This document shows positions 1-6,807 of a stretch of 14,595 nucleotides of DNA, piece after piece. The notes beneath the pieces were generated by a model that saw only the letters and a list, made by a program, of their open reading frames with translations, had not been told where the DNA came from and did no database searches. Each line of letters opens with the position of its first letter. Position 1 is the stretch's first letter. The stretch lies in the NCBI GenBank assembly GCA_946056785.1, contig CAMGKS010000015.1, positions 1 through 14,595 of the forward strand. The letters are read 5' to 3'. Both the position numbers and the translations under genes were made by a program. The DNA is from an uncultured Clostridia bacterium. GTDB taxonomy: Bacteria; Bacillota; Clostridia; Christensenellales; CAG-917.

Positions 1-667
1 TTGCGACTTTTCCAAAAACAAACTTCTTTGCCGTTGCAACGTAAATATTTCCGGGACCGGTTATTTTGTCGACCGACGGTATGCTTTCCGTGCCGTAAGC
101 AAGCGCCGCTATCGCTCCCGCTCCTCCCGTTTTAAAAATCTTGTTTACTCCGGCAACTTTCGCCGCATAAAGCACTTCGGGCAAAATCGTTCCGTCCTGC
201 TTAGGCGGCGTCGTCATTATTATGTTTTTAACTCCCGCTATCTTTGCCGGAATTGCGTTCATCAACACAGTGGACGGATAACATGCCGTTCCGCCCGGGA
301 CGTAAATTCCCACCTTTTCAAGCGGAACTACTTTTTGTCCCAACACTATACCGTCTTCTTTTTGCATCATAAATCCGTCGTCAAGTTGTCTTTTATGGAA
401 TTCGGCGATATTCGACGCCGCTTCGTTTATTGCTTCTTTTACAAGCGGATCGATTTTCGATTCGGCCTCCTCGATTTCCTTTTCGCTGACTTCAAGAGAA
501 TCTAAACGCACCTTGTCGAATTTGACCGCAAAATCTAAAAGGGCTTTGTCTTTACGCTCTTTTACGTCCTCAATAATTTGCTTTACCGTTTCGTCAAATT
601 TGTCCGACAGGCTTTCGTTGCGTTTGAAAATTTCTTCAACTTCGTTTTCGGTGAAAATTTTTATCAT
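1..667 (-). CDS. hisD: Histidinol dehydrogenase, 3' end missing (left window edge)
   Basis: HisD catalyses the last two steps of histidine synthesis: NAD-dependent oxidation of L-histidinol to L-histidinal and then to L-histidine, in the cytoplasm with a zinc ion. The 222 codons present begin MIKIFTENEVEEI and include the conserved PGG (GIYVPGGTACYPS) and GPGNIYVATAKK segments that mark the family. The usual length is about 430 residues, so roughly half the protein lies beyond the left edge. The start is ATG at 665-667, overlapping the hisG stop in an ATGA junction, with an AAGGAG ribosome binding site inside the hisG 3' end. It is the third gene of hisZ-hisG-hisD and is probably translationally coupled to hisG. 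Identity is certain from the motifs. Confidence 0.96.
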   Translation of the reverse strand, partial: MIKIFTENEVEEIFKRNESLSDKFDETVKQIIEDVKERKDKALLDFAVKFDKVRLDSLEVSEKEIEEAESKIDPLVKEAINEAASNIAEFHKRQLDDGFMMQKEDGIVLGQKVVPLEKVGIYVPGGTACYPSTVLMNAIPAKIAGVKNIIMTTPPKQDGTILPEVLYAAKVAGVNKIFKTGGAGAIAALAYGTESIPSVDKITGPGNIYVATAKKFVFGKVA

Positions 668-1272
668 TTCAATTTCTCCTTAACCGTGTCTATTTCTTCC
701 TTCTTGAATTTATAACTTGCCTTATTTGCTATAAGCCTTGTAGAAATCGGACATACGTCCGCTATTACCGAAAGGTCGTTTTCTTTGAGCGTCGTTCCCG
801 TTTCAACTATATCCACTATAACGTCGCTCATTTTAAGAATAGGTGCAAGTTCGATTGAACCGTTGAGTTTTATGAGTTCGATATCACGGTTTTGTTTTTC
901 ATAATACTCTTTTGCGATATTCGGAAATTTCGTTGCTACTTTCAAAGTAACCAAAGAATCGTCTTTATATCCGTTTTTTGCCGCAACCGCCATTTTGCAT
1001 TTGCCGATATTTAAATCCATAATTTCATATACGTCGGGAGAATATTCTAAAAGTATGTCCTTTCCGACTACGCCTATATCGGCTGCGCCTTTCTCGACGT
1101 ATATAGCTACGTCGCTCGGCTTCACCCAAAAATACGATACCGAACCGTCGGCAGACTGAAAAATCAATTTTCTGCTGTCGACTGCGTCGTCGACGTAACC
1201 GTATCCTGCCTTTGCAAGTTTTTCATAAACTTTTTCGCCCAGTCTCCCCTTAGGCAACGCAATATTAATCAT
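664..1272 (-). CDS. hisG: ATP phosphoribosyltransferase, short-form catalytic subunit
   Basis: HisG catalyses the first committed step of histidine synthesis, joining ATP and PRPP to give phosphoribosyl-ATP. At 202 residues this is the short form, which lacks the C-terminal regulatory domain of the ~300-residue long form and needs HisZ for activity and feedback control; hisZ is immediately upstream. The N-terminus INIALPKGRL is typical. The PRPP-binding signature is at residues 154-162 (DIVETGTTL), preceded by NGSIELAP. The ATG at 1270-1272 overlaps the hisZ stop (ATGA) and has an AAGGAG site six bases upstream. The stop overlaps the hisD start in the same way. HisG and HisZ are known to assemble as a hetero-octamer in this class. 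Confidence 0.97.
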   Translation of the reverse strand: MINIALPKGRLGEKVYEKLAKAGYGYVDDAVDSRKLIFQSADGSVSYFWVKPSDVAIYVEKGAADIGVVGKDILLEYSPDVYEIMDLNIGKCKMAVAAKNGYKDDSLVTLKVATKFPNIAKEYYEKQNRDIELIKLNGSIELAPILKMSDVIVDIVETGTTLKENDLSVIADVCPISTRLIANKASYKFKKEEIDTVKEKLK

Positions 1273-2378
1273 TTTATCTCCTTCAATTCGCCGTTTTCAA
1301 ATTTAAATATCTTATCCGCGTTTATATCGTCAGGCACGGTTTTAGTCACTCTGACTATTAATCCTTTTTCTCTCAATTTGTTCGCCTCTCTCAAAATATC
1401 CGAATCTTCTCCGTCGCCGCACAAAACGAGAGTCATAGGTTTTTGTTTAGTATGATGGGCGTTTGCCAAATCTCCTACGTAAACAGCAAAACCCAACGCC
1501 CCTATTTCCTTATCCATTTTTTTTGCCAAACCGTCGTAACGTCCGCCTTTTAATACCGCTTTCGGCATTCCTAAAACGTATCCGTTAAACATTATGCCGT
1601 TATAATATTGACAATCGCTCACAACGGAAAAATCAATCCTGAGTCCGCCGTAACAGTCGCTTTCGGCAAGCGCGTCGGTTAAAGCCTTAAGTTCATCGTA
1701 CGCTCTTTGCATACTTTGCGATTTGATAAGCGGTTTGATTTTTTCCAAGGCAATTTCAGGAGCGTCGCTTATACTCAACATTGCTTTAAAAGCGTCCGCA
1801 AAGTCTTTTGAAATTTTACCGCCGACTAAGAGTTTTTCTACTGCGTCGTTATTCTTTTTCTCAAGACAGTCTGAAAGCTCTTTTTTTAATTCCGCATCGT
1901 AAATTTCGTATGCGTCGTACATCTGAGTCACAAATTCGAGGCTGCTTAAATCTAACACAAAATCAGACGACAATTTCTTCAACGATTCAAGGGCAAGTTC
2001 GACGACTTCCGCCATACTTGTAGTGTCCACGTCGCCCAACGTTTCTACCCCCACCTGACTTATTTCTTTAAACGATTTGCTCTCCTTGTCATAGCGGTAC
2101 ACTTTTTCGGTATAAAACAGTTTTTCGCAACCCCCGTTTGAAAAGCCTGAATTTTTTACGATAGACAGCGTAACGTCAGGTCTTAAAGCAAGAAGTTTTC
2201 CGCCGTCGGTTGTAAACGTTATAACTCTGTCTGTTCCCAAAAAATTTTCGTTTTCGGTATACAAAGAGTATTTTTCAAATTTGGTTGTTTTATATCGCAA
2301 GAAACCGTAGCTTTCGTAAAGTGCCGAAAGCGTCAAAGAAAGTCTTTCTTCCACTGTCAATCCGTCGATATTTTCCAT
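1269..2378 (-). CDS. hisZ: ATP phosphoribosyltransferase regulatory subunit
   Basis: HisZ is a histidyl-tRNA synthetase paralogue without aminoacylation function. It binds short HisG, is needed for its activity and carries the histidine feedback site. Class II synthetase-like features are visible: LALRPDVTLSIVK (residues 62-74), the YRYDKESK region, and the late GGRYDGL / GALGFAV pair. I start the protein at ATG 2376-2378 (369 residues, MENIDGLTVEERL) because AAAAGGAG lies five bases upstream. Many gut-Firmicute HisZ proteins also begin just before an EE-x-L-x-x-L-x-x-LYESYGF segment (family recollection, not checked). An in-frame ATG at 2439-2441 would add 21 residues, but it has no ribosome binding site and sits in a hairpin arm. 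It is the first gene of the his operon and overlaps hisG by four bases. Confidence 0.92.
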   Translation of the reverse strand: MENIDGLTVEERLSLTLSALYESYGFLRYKTTKFEKYSLYTENENFLGTDRVITFTTDGGKLLALRPDVTLSIVKNSGFSNGGCEKLFYTEKVYRYDKESKSFKEISQVGVETLGDVDTTSMAEVVELALESLKKLSSDFVLDLSSLEFVTQMYDAYEIYDAELKKELSDCLEKKNNDAVEKLLVGGKISKDFADAFKAMLSISDAPEIALEKIKPLIKSQSMQRAYDELKALTDALAESDCYGGLRIDFSVVSDCQYYNGIMFNGYVLGMPKAVLKGGRYDGLAKKMDKEIGALGFAVYVGDLANAHHTKQKPMTLVLCGDGEDSDILREANKLREKGLIVRVTKTVPDDINADKIFKFENGELKEIK

Positions 2379-2383
2379 TCTGT

Positions 2384-2391
2384 CTCCTTTT
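2384..2391 (-). promoter_or_regulatory. hisZ ribosome binding site that decides the start
   Basis: On the minus strand this reads AAAAGGAG, five bases before ATG 2376-2378. The in-frame ATG 63 bases upstream has no comparable site, which favours the shorter HisZ. Confidence 0.75.
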
Positions 2392-2438
2392 AGCCGATTA
2401 ATGACGCCGTTTGCGTAAAACGTTTTTAGTGCGTATGG

Positions 2439-2458
2439 CATAACGCTGTCACGTTATG
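2439..2458 (-). other. Perfect 7-bp hairpin in the hisZ leader
   Basis: CATAACG and CGTTATG flank a six-base loop. The hairpin lies in the 5' leader, between the predicted transcript start (~2475) and the chosen hisZ start. It buries the upstream in-frame ATG at 2439-2441. There is no T tract behind it, so it is not a terminator; it could be a leader structure or a DNA operator. Confidence 0.5.
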
Positions 2459-2481
2459 ATTTCCTTTTTTTCGTTATTATA

Positions 2482-2510
2482 ATAATACTTTATTACGATA
2501 AAGTTGTAAA
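2482..2510 (-). promoter_or_regulatory. Predicted housekeeping promoter of hisZGD
   Basis: On the minus strand: -35 TTTACA (2505-2510), a 17-base spacer, and -10 TATTAT (2482-2487). The transcript would start near 2475 and have a leader of about 97 bases to the chosen hisZ start. The spacer holds a perfect inverted repeat, CTTTAT-4-ATAAAG (2488-2503), between the two hexamers, where a repressor could act. No T-box or histidine-rich leader peptide is visible, so a protein repressor is a reasonable inference. Confidence 0.65.
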
Positions 2511-2750
2511 GTGTTTTTTACATTTTTTTTATTTTCTTTATAGTTTTTTACGCACGAAATACAGCCGCCCAAACCGTTCTTGTTTTATATTTTAACACGT
2601 TCAGACTATCGTTCAATTTAAATTCAAACCGCGTTTACTTAACGCTTAAACAAATTGAATTTTTGCTACCGCCCCTAACCCCGGAATTCTTTTATAATTG
2701 CCTTTTTTAATTGTAAGCATTATGCGTTTACCTTAGATAATATTCGGTTT
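2511..2750. other. Gene-free AT-rich intergenic stretch
   Basis: I see no credible coding region. It contains an inverted repeat TTCAATTT (2612-2619) / AAATTGAA (2652-2659) enclosing a small GCGTT/AACGC hairpin. A weak possible second promoter on the minus strand (TTGAAC, 16 bases, TAAAAT, 2589-2616) could add transcription into hisZ. Neither is strong enough to call alone. Confidence 0.4.
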
Positions 2751-2966
2751 TGATATTGTCGAACTTAAACTTAGGCATTTATCTTGTTTAACCTTTTCCT
2801 TTTTTGATATTGTCGAATTTAAATTTATATATTTATCTTGTTCAACCTTTTCCCTTTATTTTGATATTATCAAATTTAAACTTGAGTATTTATCTTGTTC
2901 AAACATTTTTCTTCTTTTGATATTATCGAATTTAAACTTGGGTATTTATCTTGTTCAACCTTTTTT
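2751..2966. repeat. Four imperfect tandem repeats of 54-57 bp
   Basis: Copies begin at 2751, 2805, 2862 and 2918, giving periods of 54, 57 and 56. The conserved core of about 40 bases runs from TGATATTRTCRAAYTTAAA through a variable centre to ATTTATCTTGTTYAAMC, and is followed by a T-rich variable joint. The array ends at a T-run near 2966. On the minus strand the copies can be read as a repeated peptide resembling VEQDKYxSLNSxISKxEK. One period of 56 breaks the frame, there are stops between copies, and no start with a ribosome binding site is seen. The array may therefore be a decayed coding repeat or a non-coding intergenic repeat. It lies between the lipoprotein terminator and the his promoter. 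Confidence 0.85.
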
Positions 2967-3011
2967 CGTTTTAATCCGTCAACGCTTTACGGCAGTATTT
3001 TATAAAGTTCG

Positions 3012-3039
3012 TAAAAAAATACTCCCGAATCGGGAGTAT
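3012..3039 (-). terminator. Intrinsic terminator after the clc-lipoprotein unit
   Basis: A perfect 9-bp stem (ATACTCCCG / CGGGAGTAT, loop of three) is followed on the minus strand by seven T residues. It lies about 20 bases after the lipoprotein stop codon and separates that unit from the his operon. Confidence 0.92.
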
Positions 3040-3060
3040 CTGCAATGATTTATAATCTCT

Positions 3061-4617
3061 TTAACTTTCAAACGAAAGTTCGGTAACTTCAAAAACTGTC
3101 GTTGTCGTTCCGCTTTCTTCGCTTTCCTTCTTCAAAGTCAAATCAAGTTCGTCGTCAACGTAATATCTCCATGTTTTTCCGTCGATCATCGTCTCATACA
3201 CTGTACATTCTCTGCCCAGATAGTTCGCGGTTTCTTTTTTGGCAAGATTATATTCTTTTGCTATATATATGTGAGCGGCAAAAAGTTGATATCTGCCTTC
3301 GTCGTTAAGATCTGCAAAAATAGGAGCGGACGAGCGGTAGATTATTACACCGTTCTGAACGATACTATAACTAAAATCTTTTCCTTGCGCCGTAAACTCA
3401 GGAGCGGCGTTTGCCTTAAACCGTATGGTATACGACGTAGCCAACTCTTTTGCCTTTTCGCTAAGCATAGGGGCAAGGCATATTAAGTCTATAAAGAAAT
3501 TCCCGCTTGTTTCGCTCACGGCTTCATATCTGAACTTTCCGCTAAGCAAGCCGCATTTTCCGTACCATTCAAACGAGCTTGACTTATCAACGGACGTCCA
3601 AGCGGTTTTCTCCTCGTTATCAACGTACAGCGAATCTTGCCACGACAAATTGTTCCTTAAATTCGTTACGTACGAAATAGCCGTTCCCAAAGGTATTCCT
3701 TCGACTTTTACCGTACATTTATCGGTAATTTTTAAAACGGAATTTTCGCTGTAACCGTAAGTAATCTTACCGCTTGCAATCTTGTTCAAAGCTCCTTCAT
3801 ATCCGACTTTACTCAGCCATTCGTTGATCCATGCGTAAGAATCAACGTCCAAGGATAAAGGCTGCATTCCGCCTCTTTCAAAATTTATCGATTTTAAAGT
3901 TGCGACAAAATCGTCCCATTCTCTCTCGCTTGAAAAGCCGTCGATAACGTATGAAACCTCAAATCGCCCGTCAACCGAATAAGTCGCAATTTTTACGTTC
4001 AAATCTCCGTCGGTTTTACCGAAAGCATACCCTTCGAGTTCGAGATAGCGACAAAAAGCGTACGTCGATTCCGAATCGAAATCAAAATATGAAAAAGTTA
4101 AAGTTACGTTTGTAAATGCGTCGTATTCGTCTGCACTAGTCACAACCGGAGAGTTGTACAGTTTGCCGTCAAAAAGCGGCAAATAACTTATTTCGGTCGG
4201 AAGATTTTTGACTCTGAATTCATAAGGAATCGAAACGTAAAGTTCGCTTCCCTTTTCGTCGACGCTCTGTCGCAATTTAACTATAACACCGTCTTTTTCG
4301 TAAATCGACACGGCACCGTCATAAGAAACTTCGTAATTTTTTTCTATTAAATTTTCAGACAATCTTATTTTTTGTTCGCCGGCAGCATTTATATCGTTAA
4401 ACTTAAAAATAAATACTTTGTACCCGTCTACAAAATTATCCGTAACACCGCTGTAATTCTCCGGCTCTAATACGTCGGGCGGAAGTTGATTCATAGGATA
4501 TTTAGTTGCGGGTTTATCGTTTGGCGTAACTACCGTTTTATTGCAACCGGAAATTGCAATAAAGACGCACAAAAGCGTCAAAGCTGCTAAAACAATAAGA
4601 ACACTGCTTTTTTTCAT
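3061..4617 (-). CDS. Putative lipoprotein of unknown function
   Basis: I do not recognise the family. The 518-residue product starts with a lipoprotein signal peptide: positively charged MKK, a hydrophobic run at residues 5-21, and lipobox ISGC with the lipidated Cys at 25. It should therefore be anchored on the outer face of the membrane. The rest has no further membrane segment. Residues ~67-130 and ~171-225 look like two diverged copies of one alpha/beta unit, a strand, a helix ending near a GY/NY pair, then paired strands. The C-terminal ~250 residues are strand-rich, ending YYVDDELDLTLKKE and then an FEVTELSFES edge, reminiscent of LolA/LolB-like lipoprotein-sorting folds (weak inference). 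The start has an AAAGGTG site upstream. It follows clc by 45 bases and ends just before a terminator, so it is probably co-transcribed with clc. Confidence 0.85.
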   Translation of the reverse strand: MKKSSVLIVLAALTLLCVFIAISGCNKTVVTPNDKPATKYPMNQLPPDVLEPENYSGVTDNFVDGYKVFIFKFNDINAAGEQKIRLSENLIEKNYEVSYDGAVSIYEKDGVIVKLRQSVDEKGSELYVSIPYEFRVKNLPTEISYLPLFDGKLYNSPVVTSADEYDAFTNVTLTFSYFDFDSESTYAFCRYLELEGYAFGKTDGDLNVKIATYSVDGRFEVSYVIDGFSSEREWDDFVATLKSINFERGGMQPLSLDVDSYAWINEWLSKVGYEGALNKIASGKITYGYSENSVLKITDKCTVKVEGIPLGTAISYVTNLRNNLSWQDSLYVDNEEKTAWTSVDKSSSFEWYGKCGLLSGKFRYEAVSETSGNFFIDLICLAPMLSEKAKELATSYTIRFKANAAPEFTAQGKDFSYSIVQNGVIIYRSSAPIFADLNDEGRYQLFAAHIYIAKEYNLAKKETANYLGRECTVYETMIDGKTWRYYVDDELDLTLKKESEESGTTTTVFEVTELSFES

Positions 4618-4662
4618 GGTTTATCACCTTTACCGTTTCGAATTTGCCGCAAAACGTGCCTT

Positions 4663-6561
4663 TTACTTATCATCGACGGCGTCGCTTTTTTCATCGGTTT
4701 TTGAAACCTTTTTTACATTATCTTGCAATTCGTCCGTTTCGTCAAGAGAATTGTTTTTTAAATCGGCGTTTTCTGAAGGTAAATAGTCGGCTTTAAAATC
4801 TCCACCTTGAGAGTTAACGTTTTTAGCTTCCAAGTCCTTTTCGTCTGTATTTTTAAGTTCCGGCGACTCTATTTTGCTATCTTTGTTTTTTCTGCGTAAA
4901 ATGATTCCGCCGATTCCGTGTCTTCTCAACAGTTCCGCCGTTTCTTTAACCGAATAATTCTTAGTCAGATATTCCATTTCTTCAATGGCTTTCGCCTCGT
5001 CATAGACGAACGCTTTTACTGTATAAGTCTGTCCCGACCTTATAACCCTTTCGCCCGCTTTATCCGTTGTGTCTACCTTATTTCCTTCGTCGTCGACTTT
5101 AATAACGTTTACGATTGTGCAACCATACGGCCACAAGATATCTTTTACGCTTCTGCCCTCTACAAACGAACCTTTTTCAACAACGACGGAAAATTCAAAC
5201 ACTTTCCTGTGTTTTCCTTTATACGTGTTTCTGTAAGAGTCGATTAACGCCTTTTCGTATAGCGGCTCTACTCTCAACGCTTCGACAATAAGATAAGCAA
5301 TCATAACGGTTATGCCGGTAGCAAGAAAGCTGCTGAAATAACTGTTCGTCATCTCGACGACAAGAACGATTGCCGTCAACGGGGCGCGCATTGTCGCTCC
5401 CATAAACGTCGTCATCGTTACAAGTACGATAGTCTGATAATATTGCTCGGGAAGTCCTAAAGCAATAAACGCTTTGCCGAGCAATCCCCCGATCAACGCT
5501 CCTACTGTCAATACGGGAACAAACATACCGCCCATTGCTCCCGAATTCGGCGTGATAAGAAGCATGACGAAACGCACAAAGAACATAATTAAAAGCACCT
5601 GCCAGGTAAAATCTTTGTCTAATATATCCTGAATGATTCTGTGCCCGCCGCCTATTGCGTCGACGAAAAGCAATCCGACAACGCCTGTCAGAAGAAAGAT
5701 GCCGACTATTCTTACCCATACGGGTATTTTGGTCATTTTATTGCGAACAAATTCTCCTACTTTTGCAAAAGCCGTATTAAAAACCGCCGCCAATGCTCCC
5801 GCCGTAATGCCTATAACAAGCAACGTCCAATAAAGCGTATAAGGCATAAGCGATATCGCGCCTATCTGAATGAAATAATCCGCCTGACCTACCAAATCGC
5901 CCAGAGTGTTGCTGACGATAGTCGCAAAAAACACCGATGAAGCCGCCGTCATTAAAAGCATCGGGGATAACCTTTTATGTGCCTCTTCGAGAGTATAAAG
6001 TATTCCCGATAGCGGTGCTCCGAACGCCACTGCAAAACCTGCCGCCGCTCCGCCTGTTACGTTATACCTTTCCCATGCCGGACTTCCCTTTTCGATGAAA
6101 TGCCCGAAATCGTTTGTTGCCTGACCTATAGCGCTGCCTATCTGAATGCTCGGCCCTTCGGCTCCGAAAGCAAGACCGCCCGTATACGACAAGAAACTGC
6201 TTGCCATAGTGCCGAATATTGTCTGCACCCATTTATAACGTATCATTCCGCGCATTGCGCCTTCCGAATTGGATATGCTGTTTGTCCTTAATTCAGGAAC
6301 AGCTCTGTTCATGACAGCAGAAAACAAACCTAATACTATAAGTCCCGCAAAAAGCAACGGTATAAACGTAGGATTTGTTCTGAACCAACCGTAAATTGCA
6401 ACCGATTCGCTTTCGAGATATTTAGCACACCACTTAAATCCCCAAACTACAATGCCGGAAACCACTCCGCTCACGCCTCCGAAAAGCACTATCGGAAGCA
6501 AAGTGTTGCGTATATATCCGACCATAAACCGCTCGTTAAACCTTATTTTTTGTTTAGACAT
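4663..6561 (-). CDS. CLC-family chloride/proton antiporter with C-terminal TrkA-C-like domain
   Basis: This is a multi-pass membrane protein of the CLC family, which moves chloride across the membrane and in antiporter members exchanges it for protons. Family motifs are GAEGP at 133-137 (gating glutamate E135; canonical form GREGP), LEE at 191-193 matching the internal proton-path glutamate, GGMFVP at 344-349, and the late EMTNSY helix. The two glutamates favour an antiporter over a channel. The N-terminal GSGIP chloride-site motif is replaced by NSISNSEG around residues 94-101. A cytoplasmic TrkA-C/RCK-C-like domain spans ~455-535, then comes a low-complexity charged tail (~560-632) rich in K, D, E and N. 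The start has an AGGTGA site. It is the first gene of a two-gene unit with the lipoprotein. The substrate could differ given the altered GSGIP region. Confidence 0.93.
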   Translation of the reverse strand: MSKQKIRFNERFMVGYIRNTLLPIVLFGGVSGVVSGIVVWGFKWCAKYLESESVAIYGWFRTNPTFIPLLFAGLIVLGLFSAVMNRAVPELRTNSISNSEGAMRGMIRYKWVQTIFGTMASSFLSYTGGLAFGAEGPSIQIGSAIGQATNDFGHFIEKGSPAWERYNVTGGAAAGFAVAFGAPLSGILYTLEEAHKRLSPMLLMTAASSVFFATIVSNTLGDLVGQADYFIQIGAISLMPYTLYWTLLVIGITAGALAAVFNTAFAKVGEFVRNKMTKIPVWVRIVGIFLLTGVVGLLFVDAIGGGHRIIQDILDKDFTWQVLLIMFFVRFVMLLITPNSGAMGGMFVPVLTVGALIGGLLGKAFIALGLPEQYYQTIVLVTMTTFMGATMRAPLTAIVLVVEMTNSYFSSFLATGITVMIAYLIVEALRVEPLYEKALIDSYRNTYKGKHRKVFEFSVVVEKGSFVEGRSVKDILWPYGCTIVNVIKVDDEGNKVDTTDKAGERVIRSGQTYTVKAFVYDEAKAIEEMEYLTKNYSVKETAELLRRHGIGGIILRRKNKDSKIESPELKNTDEKDLEAKNVNSQGGDFKADYLPSENADLKNNSLDETDELQDNVKKVSKTDEKSDAVDDK

Positions 6562-6587
6562 CTTTCACCTATTATTAGATATGCTTT

Positions 6588-6616
6588 AAAATACACCATT
6601 TGATCGTTTTCGTCAA
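6588..6616 (-). promoter_or_regulatory. Predicted promoter of the clc-lipoprotein unit
   Basis: On the minus strand: -35 TTGACG (6611-6616), a 17-base spacer, and -10 TATTTT (6588-6593). The transcript would start about 20 bases before the clc start codon. The -35 and part of the spacer lie inside one arm of the inverted repeat at 6602-6662, so that structure could affect promoter use. Confidence 0.65.
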
Positions 6617-6662
6617 GTCTTGCGTTTTTACGTGCAAACGTAAGCAAGACGAAAAAACGATC
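6602..6662. repeat. Long imperfect inverted repeat (hairpin) over the clc promoter
   Basis: Outer arms GATCGTTTTCG / CGAAAAAACGATC pair with a two-base bulge. Nested inside are TCTTGC/GCAAGA and TTACGT/ACGTAA around a GCAA loop. No T tract follows on either strand, so it is not a typical terminator. It overlaps the clc -35 element. A small palindromic mobile or regulatory element is possible. Confidence 0.7.
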
Positions 6663-6681
6663 TGAACGGTTATATTGTAAA

Positions 6682-6715
6682 GTAAAAGACGTAAGTTACG
6701 CCTTACGCCTTTTAC
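6682..6715 (-). terminator. Candidate terminator after asnB
   Basis: A stem of 7 + 6 bp with one mismatch (GTAAAAG, CGTAAG / CTTACG, CTTTTAC) has a six-base loop. It lies about 90 bases past the asnB stop. On the minus strand it is followed by a modest TTTACAATAT stretch, not a clean T tract, so termination may be weak. It is symmetrical enough to work in either direction. Confidence 0.4.
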
Positions 6716-6807
6716 AAACGCTACTATTTGATTGAAGTTCCCGACCGGTTATTAACGTATTTAAACGTTCACGATACGCATAATCGGTGGTAAAAATAAA
6801 ACTCTGA

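Noticed and set aside
2379..2441. N-terminal extension of HisZ
   Set aside because: No ribosome binding site at the upstream ATG, which lies in a hairpin, while the internal ATG has an AAAAGGAG site.
2380..2475. T-box or histidine leader-peptide attenuator for the his operon
   Set aside because: The leader is too short for a T-box, there is no run of His codons, and the hairpin has no T tract.
2589..2616. Second minus-strand promoter for his (TTGAAC-16-TAAAAT)
   Set aside because: Hexamers and spacer are weaker than the promoter at 2482-2510; in AT-rich DNA such matches are expected by chance.
2862..2905. Small minus-strand ORF within the repeats (MFEQDKYSSLNLIISK)
   Set aside because: Only 16 codons, no convincing ribosome binding site, and not preserved in the other copies; probably an accident or a remnant of a coding repeat.
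2751..2966. CRISPR-like array
   Set aside because: The periodic unit is ~56 bp, but the whole unit is imperfectly repeated, with no short exact repeat alternating with unique spacers, and no cas genes are nearby.
5219..5719. Minus-strand 166-codon ORF within clc in another frame
   Set aside because: Off-frame shadow: the composition is dominated by R, S, C and Y, and the overlapping frame is an unambiguous CLC protein.
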